A stretch of 64,000 nt of DNA, taken from the NCBI RefSeq assembly GCF_029962835.1, contig NC_080583.1:67193158-67257157 (forward strand). Direction: 5' to 3'. Shown in pieces: positions 32,602 to 43,843 of this stretch. Positions within the stretch are counted from its first letter, which is position 1. Each line of letters opens with the position of its first letter. The translations under genes and the position numbers were made by a program. This stretch comes from Magnolia sinica (Eukaryota > Streptophyta > Magnoliopsida > Magnoliales > Magnoliaceae). Below the pieces are notes generated by a model. It had not been told where the DNA came from, searched no databases, and saw only the letters and a program-made list of their open reading frames with translations.

Positions 32602-34009
32602 TTCGGATGGCCGGTCCATTGTCGGCTATTTTTATGCAACTGCCTGTTGCTTTGGATCCATAGATGAAATGTTTAGTAGCATCTAACCAGTATGCGTCTT
32701 CTGAATCATAAATAACCCAAGTTGGGACATATTGAATAGAGGTTTGAAATTGAAGTGGAACTTTTTTAATGAGGCCTGCATCTGGGGCAAGTTTTTCTCC
32801 ACTGTTGATTTCAGCATGGTCCATATGATCAGATTGTTCAATACCTCGAAATTTTGGTGAAGATTACTATTTTAACAAGTTGGATTAAATTAAAAGGTTG
32901 AGAACTGATGTAGTGCACGTTGCAGACACTTTCATGGCAAAGATGGAACAGAGAAGGTCCGAACGGAGGCTGAAACGATCCGGACTGTCAGAACCTTAAA
33001 TCAGTCGTATCTCACAAAGCAGGATGAGTTTTTTGACATATTATGTCTGACTTTTGGGGTAGGAGGACCTACTTAAGCCAACCAACCCGCTATGTCGGGT
33101 TGCGCACACCAGATTTGCGAAATTCCATCAGATCGATGGTCAAAAGTCCCGTTTATTTTTATTTTTACTATAAATAATAAGTTTTAATTGGAGTATAACT
33201 TTTGATCCATTTGGTTGTAAAAAGTTAGAAAAATTAGGAGAATAATGTGGTTGGGTCAAATTGGACACTTACTATTTTTGGCTGAAAACCACAAAGTCTA
33301 ACAGGAATAGAGACCGTCTATAAAGAGTAAGTTTACTATTTATAGTAAATCCGTTTTTAGGGTGTTTGAGTTGGAGTTTAGGTCTAAAACTCCATCCTAT
33401 GTTTGAGTTCCTTATTTAAAGAGTTGTAATTTCGTTTTTTATAATCAATTAAGTTATTTCAAATTTATTAGAAATTATTTTTACTTTTATCTCTTGTGGA
33501 TTCAAGGAAGCTCTGTGGATTCAGAGTAGATATTTCTTGAGGAAGATGGTGATCGACCTCATCATGTCCCTCCCTGCGTCATACGCATTTTTTTTTTTTA
33601 CTTGAGAGGATCATATCAGCCATCCAATGGGTAGATTCGGTGTCTGGATGGGTTCTGAACTTCTGTACTACATTGACTCATCAAAACTAAAAACACAGTT
33701 CATCATGTGGTGGTCCACGATGCCACACACCATGTGATTGAATTGCTTATGATTTTAAAGAATCAGTCAGTTTTGTCAGGCAACCCTAACTATCTGATCC
33801 ATGGCTCAGAAGATGGATGGCTAAAAAAGGAAGGAGAAATCAAGGATTGGATGGATCATCGGGTCACAGTTTTTGTACGGTGAAATGTGTTATGGATCTA
33901 ATGGACAGTTCAGATCGATCCATTGGATTGTTTAAGTGACATGATACAACTAGGAGCACTGGACAATTTTATGTCAGGGGAAGACTTTGATACTCTAGCA
34001 GAGTGACAT
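32602..34009. mobile_element. 1.4-kb segment present only in copy B intron 3
   Basis: Copy A joins the flanks directly (AAATCATGCCTT to GATTGATAGG, near 3040). The insert contains a complete gypsy LTR (32906-33581) and unassigned sequence on both sides, including a 76-codon minus-strand ORF (32824-32594) that I do not recognise. No target duplication for the whole segment is clear. Confidence 0.7.
32906..33581 (+). mobile_element. Solo LTR related to gypsy C, opposite orientation
   Basis: 676 bases from TGATGTAGTGCACG to TCCCTGCGTCA. It follows the reverse strand of the gypsy C LTR from end to end (TTTTGGGGTAGGAGGACC, AAGCCAACCAACCCGCTA, TACTATTTATAGTAA), but with many substitutions, so it is an older or different subfamily. 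No internal region and no clear target duplication were found. Confidence 0.75.
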
Positions 34010-34793
34010 GGTTGATAGGCACGCATTTAAAATTCACTCATCAACATGCAATTAACTCATATTAAACCGTCCAAACCATTGGAATAGATCCCAAACCCAA
34101 AAGAATACTGATTTCAATTTTAAATATGAGTGCTTGGCAACGATTGAATAATAATAATAATAAAAGTCAATGGCTCAGATATAAACAATAAATGTCCATT
34201 AATCAAAGGTTAGAAATTTAGAATGTTAAATCAACCATATTCTGAAATGATGACAGACAAGTTGAGCAGTTTAATTTTTAATTAAATGTATCTGTCATGA
34301 GTCCAACTTCCAGTGCCTGCATATCAACCATAACTCTTCTACAGAGTGTGAAATAAACTCCCCTTCTATGAGTCTTCAGACCAGAGATATGGACCCTGAT
34401 TTTCCACAGTTGGAGACCAGAGATTCATATTTCAGATTGTTTTTTATCAGGTGGACCTCAACATGGTTGGACCATGTCCCAAAAGTCTGATCCAAGACCT
34501 AGCTTACAAACTAAAAGTTAAGGTCATCAGTAGAGAGAAGGGCTACAGATTGGACAGTTAGGTGATCCAACCTGAGAGAATTTATGGGCAGAGTTCTTAC
34601 ATGGTGGGCCCATCAGACCAAAGTTGGATTGAGCGAATCATGGCCCGGTCTCACACAGATGGTATGTGATGTATGTTAGTATGGAATTGTTAAGAGGGTT
34701 TTGGTCACACTATAATTGAGACATTTCTGCAATTCTAAGGAGAAAAAAGAGTAAGAAATGGAAACTTGAAAGAGAACAAGGAAAGAGAAATAC

Positions 34794-34922
34794 CATAGCA
34801 TTGAGGGCACCAGCCTTGTAATGATGTGGATGGCCTGGTCGTTTCTCGCGCGATACATATACGAGCGTCGGCATGTTGTTACCATCCGCATCAACATCTT
34901 CTCCATTCCCATATAGCAAAAC
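34794..34922 (-). CDS. CslE: CslE copy B exon 3
   Basis: 129 bases, phase 0, splice sites kept. One clear replacement, LLRGNG to [14 protein letters not shown] and KAGALNAM are unchanged. Confidence 0.85.
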
Positions 34923-35167
34923 CTATTAAGTCCCATAATTTAAAATTTAGTAGCATTCGTGATATATATATATATATATTAACTTTTGGGAGATGATGCT
35001 CAAAAGATTTTAAAACTAATAATATGAATCATTGCAGGGTATTGTTGGGTGTGCAAGTTGAAGTAGAAGGGGTCGCAATACAAGTCCTACAATGACGATG
35101 GGAACCAAACCAAGGGGACCGGCCTAGATCAATGGCTAAGATTGAGTAAGAAAGTTGGATAGGCTTT

Positions 35168-35168
<1 letters not shown>

Positions 35169-35226
<58 letters not shown>
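35169..35226 (+). repeat. (GT)n(GA)n compound microsatellite
   Basis: About 16 GT units followed by about 13 GA units. Copy A has only the GT part and fewer units. Confidence 0.9.
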
Positions 35227-36052
35227 AGGTAAATATAGCCCAAAATATTTTGAAAGAGAGTAGTACCACACGTCCCATTGGGACTCACCCACTAGGGATC
35301 AGACAAGTGGGCCCCAAGATGACCCATATCCAATAGGTATTTGCATCAATCAGTTTTAAAATATTGAAAATTAGCAAGATAATATCTCCTAAAACCTACC
35401 TTAGCAACAAGAATCATCAAGTAAAAATCCACCTAAGCAATGAGATGCGGCTCTTTATAAATGTTTTTCAAGTTTTTCTTGGTGGTCTTGGTAAGTTCTC
35501 AATTCTCTGGTAGATTTTGGGATCCATGTCAGGAAACCGGTGACCATTTTGAAGTGCTGCAACAAATCTTGGAAATTTCTCAAGATGGGCAATTTCTTGG
35601 GAGATTTTTAGATTTTCACGTTTTTCTAGCTATACTACCAGGAAATTTCATAGAAAACAAAATTACACAAATATTTGCTATATAATTTTAAATTTTAAAA
35701 TGTTTGTGTGTAATGATTTATTTGTAATTTTCAATAAATATTCATGGTAATATCATGAGAAATTAAAAACTGCCCCTACTTTGAAAATCTCACAGTATTA
35801 TATTTTGTTTGATTCTTTTTATGAAAATATTGCATGATTTTCAAAAGCTCAAAAATATTTGTTAGTTTTGAGAAGCATCCAATCGCATGCCTCAACTGGT
35901 TTGAAGAAAAAATAAAGAAAGAAAGAAAATATCATATTCAAAGGTCCTCTGCTTTTTTATGTTTAGGATAGTCTGACCAGAGATATTGAAATCGTGGTCA
36001 CCTGTGGCTTGAGATTCAAATCATGTTCATATGATGCCAATATACAGGAGCT

Positions 36053-36420
36053 GACCATCCTGTATATGATATGTCTACGCCATTAATCTGTTTTGCCATA
36101 TCATTCAGGTCAATGAGCCCAAATATAAGGCAGATACAAATTTCAAGTGGACCACACCATAAGAAATAGTAGGGATAATAACATATCTGATGTTTATTTG
36201 CCATCCAATCTGTTCGTAAGTTAAAGACTCCAACCTCAATGAAGTGAAAACACAAAAATCAGCTTGATCCAAAACTACCGTGGCCTCTAAGAAGTTTTTA
36301 ACGGTTGGAAATCGATCCCCACTTTTTTCTGTAGTGCGGTCCACTTGAAATTTAGATTTACCTCATGTTTGAGCCTATGCCCTGAAATAAACTGGCAGAA
36401 AATGATGAACAAAGTGAATA
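36053..36420. mobile_element. Diverged hairpin-family relative, copy B
   Basis: Counterpart of 5715-6080, with the same words in the same order and no clear terminal repeats. Confidence 0.5.
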
Positions 36421-36506
36421 TAACACACGAGCCCCACAGATCTTAGAACTGCAAGAATCCAGGCTACTGGCAATTCCCATTCTTTCAATTATTCTCATGT
36501 CCTTTG

Positions 36507-36752
36507 TCTTAGAATTCATTCTCATATATTTTTCAATAGATCTGTACATGTACATATATAGCAGAGGATCACTGGTGTAGATCCTACAATCACGCTACAG
36601 ACACTATAATCAAGCTATAGATCCTACAATCAAGCTATTCTAATAAGGAATCTGCTCACACCTCATGTGCAACCACATTCTCACTAGAATAGGAAAGAAT
36701 AATTACAGGGATCTTGCTAGAATAGGAAAAAAATAATTACAGTATTTCAGCA
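36507..36752 (-). repeat. Copia B 3' LTR
   Basis: 246 bases, TCTTAGAATTC ... TTTCAGCA on the plus strand. Read on the element strand it begins TG but ends in GA instead of CA. Confidence 0.9.
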
Positions 36753-36759
36753 CTCCCCC

Positions 36760-39102
36760 TCAAGTTGGTGCATAGATGTCACACATGCCCAACTTGTCCA
36801 AAATCTTTGCGAACGCTCGATTTGAAATAGCTTTGGTGAGGATATCGGCTAACTGATCCTCTGATCGAATCTTAGGTAGCTCCACAATTTTTGCATCTAG
36901 CTTCTCCTTAATGAAGAATCTATCTACCTCCACGTGCTTTGTGTGGTCATACTGAACCGGATTATGGGCAATATCACATACTGCCTTATTGTCACAATAC
37001 AGTCGAATTGGTTGCCTAGGCAGATAGCCCAAATCCCTTAAGAGAAGTCTTAGCCATAACACTTCACAAATTCCAAGTGCCATACCTTTGAATTCAGCTT
37101 CCGCACTGGAACGTGCAACAACATTCTGTTTTTTGCTTCTCCATGTAACAAGGTTACCACCTACAAAGGTGAAGTATCCTAAAGTAGATCGCCTGTTATC
37201 TATTGCTCCAGCCCAGTCTGCATCAGCATATGCATCTATATTTTGACAATCTACATTTTTACTGAATAAAATTTCCTTTCCAGGAGCAGCCTTCAGATAC
37301 CTCAAAATGCGCATAACTGCAATCATATGCTGCTCTCCAGGATTGTGCATAAATTGGCTGATAATACTCAACGCATAGGCAAGGTCCGGCCTAGTGTGTG
37401 ATAAGTACATTAATCTTCCTACAAGTCTCTGGTATCTTCCTTTATCAACTGGTACCCGATCAGCCTTAACACATAACTTCAAACCTTCTTCCATTGGTGT
37501 ATCAACTGGTTGACACGCTAACATACCAGTTTCTTGTAATAAATCTAAGGTATATTTCTTTTGAGATTGAAAGATACCTTTATCAGATCGAGACACTTCG
37601 ATTCCAAGGAAAAATTTCAATGGACGAAGATCTTTCATTTCAAATTCTCTAGACAAGTAACTTTGTAGATTCTTCCTTTCTTCAGAGTCATTTCCTGTGA
37701 CCACCATATCATCCACATATACAATGAGTGCAGTGATCTTGCCTTGCCGTTTCTTTAGGAACAAGGTGTGGTTTGAATTGCTTTGATGGTAGCCAAAGGC
37801 TCTCATAGACTTTGTGAATCTTCCGAACCATGCTCTTGGAGATTGTTTTAGCCCATATAATGATTTCTTTAATCTGCACACCTTCTGACTGTGTATTTCT
37901 GGTATCATGCATCCTGGTGGGAGATCCATGTAGACTTCTTTGGACAACTCGCCATGGATAAAGGCGTTCTTTACATCAAATTGTCGTAATGGCCAATTCA
38001 AGTTTGCAGCTAGAGACAACAACACACGAACTGTGTTGATTTTAGCTACAGGTGCAAATGTCTCTGTATAATCAATCCCATAGGTTTGGGTGTATCCTTT
38101 GGCCACCAGTCTCGCCTTAAAGCGTTCAATTGTACCGTCTGCTTTATACTTCACAGTAAAAATCCATCGACATCCAACTGGTCTCTTTCCCTTTGGACAA
38201 TCAACAAGTTCCCAAGTTTTATTTTTTAACAAGGATTCTACCTCCTCATTCATGGCGGCTCTCCACCTCGGATCGGCTAAGGCTTCCTGCACACTGTTAG
38301 GAATAGATACAATAGATAATTGATTTACAAATGACTGATTTGATTCAGACAGACGATGGTTAGACACATAATGACTCATAGGATATTTGACTTTACTGGA
38401 AAGTACGGGTTCATATGTGGGTTTGGGGATACCTCTAGTATGATGTTGTGGCAATTGTTTTCTCTCAAGTTCAAATACAAGATAAGGATCATCCTCAGCA
38501 AGCGATGGGTGTGGTGGTGACTCAGGTGCAAGTAGTGTGGAGGATTCGCACGAACGTGCCATAACTTCAGTTTCGGAGTGTGTATCACCACTTGAATCCA
38601 ATTCACTCACTTCTTGAATGACCGGTCGTGTATCAACTTGGTTACCAGGTAGAACTTCTCTAGAAATATGAACATCATAGTCTAGAGTTTGAACTTCCTT
38701 CTGATACTCCCCCTGAAGTGCAGGCTTAGAATAATACATGGAGTCTTCATGAAAAACTACATCCAATGTAATAAACATTCGTTGAGTGGGAGGTTGATAG
38801 CAACGATACCCCTTTTGATGAGTAGCATACCCGAGAAAGACACATCGCAATGCTCGAGGTTGCAACTTGTTGCATTGATGCTTATGAAGGTGCACGAATG
38901 CTACACACCCAAAGACATGTGGAGGCAAGTTTGGGGTGGCTGGGGTGTCAACTGTGTCAGTAAGAGCTTGGGATGGTGTTTGGAAAGCAATAGTGCTGGA
39001 AGGTACTCGGTTGATTAAGTATACTGTAGAGGCAAGTGCTTCTCCCCAATAGGTTAACGGCATATGGGCTTCGATTAATGAAGCATGGACAACCTCCAAC
39101 AA
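36760..39102 (-). CDS. Copia B pol: integrase end, reverse transcriptase, RNase H
   Basis: An open frame of 780 codons. In order it shows the end of the integrase core (HASLIEAHMPLTYWGEALA), the linker, then RT with VKYKADGTIERFKARLVAKG, FDVKNAFIHGEL, SLYGLKQSPRAWF and catalytic YVDDMVVTG, then RNase H with DADWAGAIDNRRS, ARSSAEAEFKGMA and YCDNKAVCDIAHNP. The frame ends just before the polypurine tract. It replicates element RNA to DNA within virus-like particles. It overlaps by a few codons, in another frame, with the upstream integrase piece (39075-39701), so one indel near 39090 breaks an otherwise complete polyprotein. Confidence 0.92.
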   Translation of the reverse strand: MLEVVHASLIEAHMPLTYWGEALASTVYLINRVPSSTIAFQTPSQALTDTVDTPATPNLPPHVFGCVAFVHLHKHQCNKLQPRALRCVFLGYATHQKGYRCYQPPTQRMFITLDVVFHEDSMYYSKPALQGEYQKEVQTLDYDVHISREVLPGNQVDTRPVIQEVSELDSSGDTHSETEVMARSCESSTLLAPESPPHPSLAEDDPYLVFELERKQLPQHHTRGIPKPTYEPVLSSKVKYPMSHYVSNHRLSESNQSFVNQLSIVSIPNSVQEALADPRWRAAMNEEVESLLKNKTWELVDCPKGKRPVGCRWIFTVKYKADGTIERFKARLVAKGYTQTYGIDYTETFAPVAKINTVRVLLSLAANLNWPLRQFDVKNAFIHGELSKEVYMDLPPGCMIPEIHSQKVCRLKKSLYGLKQSPRAWFGRFTKSMRAFGYHQSNSNHTLFLKKRQGKITALIVYVDDMVVTGNDSEERKNLQSYLSREFEMKDLRPLKFFLGIEVSRSDKGIFQSQKKYTLDLLQETGMLACQPVDTPMEEGLKLCVKADRVPVDKGRYQRLVGRLMYLSHTRPDLAYALSIISQFMHNPGEQHMIAVMRILRYLKAAPGKEILFSKNVDCQNIDAYADADWAGAIDNRRSTLGYFTFVGGNLVTWRSKKQNVVARSSAEAEFKGMALGICEVLWLRLLLRDLGYLPRQPIRLYCDNKAVCDIAHNPVQYDHTKHVEVDRFFIKEKLDAKIVELPKIRSEDQLADILTKAISNRAFAKILDKLGMCDIYAPT

Positions 39103-39701
39103 GTGACGATTTTTCTTTCAGCCACCCCATTCCGTTGGGGTGTATTAGGACACGAAGTTTGATGAATAATACCATGGGCTTTCAAATATCGCTGAAATTC
39201 AGAGCTCATATATTCTCCGCCATTGTCGCTGCGGAGGACCTCAATCTGTGCATTGTATTGAGTACCAATCATTTTATGAAAATTTTGAAAGAGCAAGTTT
39301 ACTTCACTTTTGGCCTTCATCAAACACACCCAAGTTAACCTGGTACAATCGTCAATAAAGGTAACAAACCAACATGATCCACCCAAGGTGGGGATGTTGG
39401 ATGGACCCCAAACATCAGAATGTATGACCATAAAAGGAACTGGACTTCTATTCAAACTCAATGGAAAATAAGTACGATGGCTCTTTGCAAGTTCACAAAT
39501 ATCACACTGAAAACTTGAAACATTAAATCTTGCAAATAAATAAGGAAATAATTTCTGCAGGTAACCAAAAGAGACATGCCCTGGACATCGATGCCATAAT
39601 AAGATGTCAGATTTTTCCTTCTCCCCCTGAGAACCATCCATCGCGAAAGCTTGAGACAGTTTGGTTGAACTATCTGACGCCAAGTCGAGGTAATACAACA
39701 T
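39075..39701 (-). pseudogene. Copia B integrase zinc finger and core, frameshifted
   Basis: LLWHRCPGH with CDICELAKSH gives the HHCC finger; HSDVWGPS and RSDNGGEYMSSEF carry catalytic aspartates, and PQRNGVAERK the catalytic Glu. The frame is lost right after this point relative to the 780-codon pol frame. Confidence 0.88.
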
Positions 39702-39803
39702 TACTTGCTTAATACCACACCCAATCGTCTACCTTGTTCGGATGTCGTTAAACACACAAAAGTTGGGCAAAAAAATGACAACACAAGACAAGGAAGTGGT
39801 TAT

Positions 39804-40082
39804 TTAGGAAACTGACAACAAATTATAGTTCAAAGAAGGAACAACTAAAACAACATCTAAATTCAAAGTATCAGTGAGCGGCAAGGATCCTTCCCCACTA
39901 ACCGGGGTGGAACTACCATTGGTAGTAGAAATGAACTTTTGTAAGGATGGTTTAATTTGTGAAACTTGTTTAGAATCAAATGTCATATGATCGGTAGCAC
40001 CAGAATCAATTATCCACGTACTATTAGAAACAGGTGTACACATATTTAAAAACTTACCACCATTACCCGTTGTTGCTGCCAA
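39804..40082 (-). pseudogene. Copia B protease region
   Basis: STWIIDSGATDHMT is the aspartic protease active site, here with DSGA intact. It is separated from gag and integrase frames by stops or indels. Confidence 0.85.
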
Positions 40083-40163
40083 AGCTGAAGCTTTTCCAAC
40101 AATTTTATCCTCTGTCTTGGTTTCAGCAACTGCAACCGTGGAGGTCTTCTTGGAATTCTTCTC

Positions 40164-41049
40164 TCATGGATCACGGCTGTGATCCCACCATTCTGGATAC
40201 CCTACAAGCTCAAAGCATCGACTCTTGGTATGACTAGTTTGATCACAATGAGTGCACTTATAGGTGGATTTGTCAGCACCATTTTTGTGATGGCTGGGCC
40301 TTGCTCGGTCCTGCTGATTTTGAGATTGCCAGTTTTGGACCACCATGGCTGAAGCTTCAATATTTTCTGGTTCTTCATTCATCACTGTGCGCCGAATAGA
40401 TTCACGGCGGATCAGTGCATAACATTCTTCTAATTCAGGAATAGATTCCTTTCGTAGAATTTCACCACGGATTTGTTCGAATTCACCATCTAATCCAGTA
40501 AGGAAAATGAGTACCCTTTGTCGCTGAATTACTTTTCGATAAGCTTCAACATCTTTCTCACTTTCCATGATCACCTTATCACGATGATCTAACTCACAGA
40601 AAAGTTCAGTCAATTCTCCATATTACATAGATAGTGCTTTACCCTTCTGTTTGGTAGAGAAGGCTTTTTGATTCAAGGCAAACACCTGTAACTCATCTGT
40701 TCCATCATAGAAAGCTTTAGAAAGATCTTTCCAAATATCACGAGCAGTGGGTAAGTGAAGATATCACTTCATAATTTCTGGAGACATAGACATCAATAGC
40801 CATCTTTTTGACTTTTTGATTATCTGCATACCACTTCTCATATCCCTCATCGTTCGCTGCAGGGATTTTTGAGTTTTTCCGAATAAAGAAAAGTTTCTCC
40901 TTCTTAGCAATATGCTTCTCTATAATTTGAGGCCATATATCATAATTTGTCTCGTTGAGTACAATCCCTGCATTGAAAGATGAACCTTCAGATTGAATAA
41001 TAATAGATACAGATTGGTTACCAGATGTTGTAGATTCTGGCTGAACCAT
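40164..41049 (-). pseudogene. Copia B gag, broken in the middle
   Basis: The start is MVQPESTTSGNQSVS at 41049. The first part (NYDIWPQIIEKHI) and second part (VEAYRKVIQRQRVLIFLTGL and the CTHCDQTSHTKSRC zinc knuckle) are in different frames. A TAA lies at about 40624, in SM-stop-YGELTELF. Confidence 0.85.
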
Positions 41050-41152
41050 AGTGCCCTCCTTCTACCGCCACAGGCTTTGAAGGCACTTGTTGTGTGATGT
41101 TAATGGAGAATGCAATCAGATAGAAGCAGGTCTTTTCGTAGCTTTGATACCA

Positions 41153-41398
41153 TCTTAGAATTCATTCTCATATATTTTTCAATAGATATGTACATGTACA
41201 TGTATAGCAGAGGATCACTGATATAGATCTTACAATCACGCTACAGACACTATAATCAAGCTATAGATCCTACAATCAAGCTATTCTAATAAGGAATCTG
41301 CTCACACCTCATGTGCAACTATATTCTCACTAGAATAGGAAAGAATAATTACAGGGATCTTGCTAGAATAGGAAAAAAATAATTACAGTATTTCAGCA
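41153..41398 (-). repeat. Copia B 5' LTR
   Basis: 246 bases, matching the 3' LTR with a few substitutions and the same non-canonical GA end next to the primer site. Confidence 0.9.
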
Positions 41399-41995
41399 CT
41401 TTGTTAATACACATTTAATCAAGCACTTAGAAAAAATAATTGCATGTAAAATTTTTCCCTTGAGAAAATCCTGTTAGATATAGCTGACTTCTACTACTCT
41501 GCTAGTACTATTATTATTATACTGACATGCAGCACAACTGCATGTTAGAGGCATTTGTAATAGATAATACCTCCAAATGTAAATAAACAATCAATATCTT
41601 GACTCAACAACAATATAAATTATTATTATTTAGTAATTGTAGGTTTCCTACCTATAAAAGAAAAACAAAACTCCACTTGCCACCATTTAAAACTATTATT
41701 ATCACAGTCCAGGAAAATGACAAAACAACACATTTAACAAAGAGAGAGCTTCACCGTGACCACGCCCATGGATGGTTTATCCAACGCATTATGGTTTTCA
41801 TCTAAAGGTCGCGTTATCGTGCATTCCCATGCTAGCAAGGGCAATGTTAAAGTTGAGTAGTACAGGAGATTCTTTGGACAGAGTTCATCAACCATACCCA
41901 CATGCACAAGCTTAGGTGCTCTCTGTTCATTGAAAACAGAGCGTTGTTTTCTTTGTTTATTGTTCCGCCATCCAAGAAGTAATTTTTTTTTTCTT

Positions 41996-42024
41996 TATTA
42001 TTATTATTATTATTATTATTATTT
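41996..42024 (+). repeat. (ATT)n microsatellite
   Basis: About nine ATT units in CslE-B intron 2; the copy A position (near 6820-6845) is less regular. Confidence 0.85.
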
Positions 42025-42457
42025 ATTTTTTGTTATCACTAACGTTCTGTTCTGACCTCACATCGACTATTGGATAAAAGGTCTCGATCCTTTGAAGCAA
42101 GGAAAAAGTGCCTCCCATATGATTGGTCGGCATTATTACATGTCACATAAATGTAAGCCAATCTAGTGCATCCAGTACGTGGGGCCCAGCACCAATAGAA
42201 CATAGACTAATCTGACACTTTAATTGCCTTCACCATCCAATTGCTAGCTTTCAAATGGGAACACAATCAGATTATTACGATTGTTCATTCAGTTGAAATT
42301 TTGGGCTATAATCCGTCTACAAAGGCTCTATGATTTGGATAGTCTAGATTGGCAAACGTGTATGCTCCGTTTGAAGTTGAAAGTGGAAGCCAACTACCAC
42401 CTACCACAGTTTGGGGGACCCCAGTTGCTTGTCCACCTTAAATTGATTTACTTATGC

Positions 42458-43287
42458 GTAGTGTTCGAATTATCGGTATCACTATAAGTTTCGCTGACCA
42501 GGCGGGGATATAATATCGATATCACCGATAGTATCGCTGATAACCGGAAATGCGGGGAAATATGGGAAAAATGGTGAATTTTTCAGCGAATCTTTAAGAG
42601 ATGTTAAAATGTATATATTTGCATATTTAGAAATTTTTTAAAAAAATGCAAAAAGAATTAATACATAACAAGTTTCCATTTAATGGGACCTTAAAAACAT
42701 GTGTTTTTGTAAGAAATCAGTTGAACCATCCCATCCAACCTATTTAATTATCCAACCTTCTATTCAAATATCCATCGATATTGCAAAATATCAACACATG
42801 ATATTTCACCAAGAAATCATCAACAATTGTAAAAGAAACGAAAGATTATGGTCTCAATATCGTGCGTGTTGCGATTTCGATAATATCGAGATATTATTAA
42901 TATTATCAATGACAAATTGAACACTACATACAATCATGTGCATATGAAAAAAATGTTGAAGTAATTTTTTTTTCTAATAAATAAAATTTTGATTATATCA
43001 ATACGTTGCCAATATCATTGAAATATCATCATAGACTTATGATACAAGCATTGCCTAGAATTTACATAGTCGAAAATATTGACAATACATTGGCGATATT
43101 GATTCATTGGCAAGACAAGCGACACCTAGAATTTACATAGTTGAAAAAATTGGTGATTATATTAGCGATATTGATACGTTGGCGATACTTAGCGATACAT
43201 TGTAATATTAGAAATTTCTGATACTACCAGCGTTATCAGTAACGCTAAGCTAGAGATACAGATAATATCGGAGATAATTCGAACACT
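42458..43287. mobile_element. Non-autonomous hAT-like element, copy B
   Basis: The inverted ends are AGTGTTCGAATTATC and GATAATTCGAACACT. An exact 8-base duplication, ACTTATGC, lies at 42450-42457 and 43288-43295. The interior repeats GATATT/ATATCG words. It is the counterpart of 7278-8050 but 57 bases longer. Confidence 0.65.
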
Positions 43288-43700
43288 ACTTATGCCATTA
43301 TCATTTTTTAATTTAAAACAGTAGAAATGATTGTTTGATAGGTAGGGAAAGAAAAGAAAGCAAACAAATCAATAATAATAGTGATTTCCACTGCATGGTA
43401 AAAGATTGGATTTAAAAAATTAAATTGCGATTGATTTACGAGAAAGATTAATATAAAATCTTATATTTATTAGATAATAATTTTCTATATATAATGTCAG
43501 TAAAAAGTAAATGTTAATATTATTAATGACAACTTTATAAAGTTTATTATTTTCTTTGCAAATTAATTAGGAGAAAACGTTAAAACAAGATAAAATTAGA
43601 CTAATGTTACAACTGTAATGAGTGTAAATATCAATTTTCTTCTTTTCTTTTGTTTTAATTAATTTCATTCTTTGATGAAGAAGGAGGATAAAAGGCCCAA

Positions 43701-43843
43701 CTCTATATGATGGATGGGTGGTCCCGTGGGTTGACATTAGATTCCCACTCAGCAAAGCTCTTGTGTTGCTTACGTGTCTCCTTTTCTACGTGCCGATTTC
43801 TTCCCGCTTTCTCTATTTTCTCTTGCATTTCTTCAAATTTTTT
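43701..43843 (-). pseudogene. CslE: CslE copy B exon 2, disrupted
   Basis: The exon aligns with exon 2 of copy A but is 143 instead of 141 bases. Copy A ends ATC ATA GAG then gtgggcc; here it reads ATC ATA TAG AG then ttgggcc. The inserted AT makes TAG at 43705-43703, and the donor GT has become TT. The rest of the exon ([18 protein letters not shown]) is kept. Confidence 0.9.

Larger units (their letters stand above)
36507..41398 (-). mobile_element. Ty1/copia retrotransposon B in CslE-B intron 2
   Basis: The element is 4892 bases with LTRs of 246 bases at both ends. The flanks CTTTG at 36502-36506 and 41399-41403 are the target duplication, and copy A has the empty site (near 6158). The primer site TGGTATCAAAGC directly abuts the 5' LTR (41141-41152), and the polypurine tract CTTGAGGGGGAG precedes the 3' LTR. 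The order gag-protease-integrase-RT-RNase H is copia-type. The LTRs differ at about seven positions by eye. The pol half is almost intact, but gag and integrase are split. Confidence 0.95.
34923..43700 (-). other. CslE copy B intron 2 (about 8.8 kb)
   Basis: Twice the length of the copy A intron, mainly because of the copia element at 36507-41398. It also holds a longer microsatellite (35169-35226), the diverged hairpin relative (36053-36420), and the hAT-like element (42458-43287). Confidence 0.75.
29049..43843 (-). pseudogene. CslE: CslE copy B, exons 2-8, broken in exon 2
   Basis: This is the tandem partner of the CslE gene at 1-12436, with the same exon sizes and phases from exon 3 to exon 8. 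Exons 3-8 are open and keep NVDCDM, VEDV and QHKRW. Exon 2 has a two-base insertion giving an in-frame TAG and a donor changed from GAG-gtggg to GAG-ttggg. Intron 2 has gained a 4.9-kb copia element, intron 3 a 1.4-kb segment, and intron 1 more than 18 kb of gypsy elements; exon 1 would be beyond the window. Changes against copy A include YVQFPQ to YGQFPQ (exon 4) and LLRGNG to LLYGNG (exon 3). I infer a pseudogene; transcripts starting downstream of exon 2 cannot be excluded. Confidence 0.85.
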
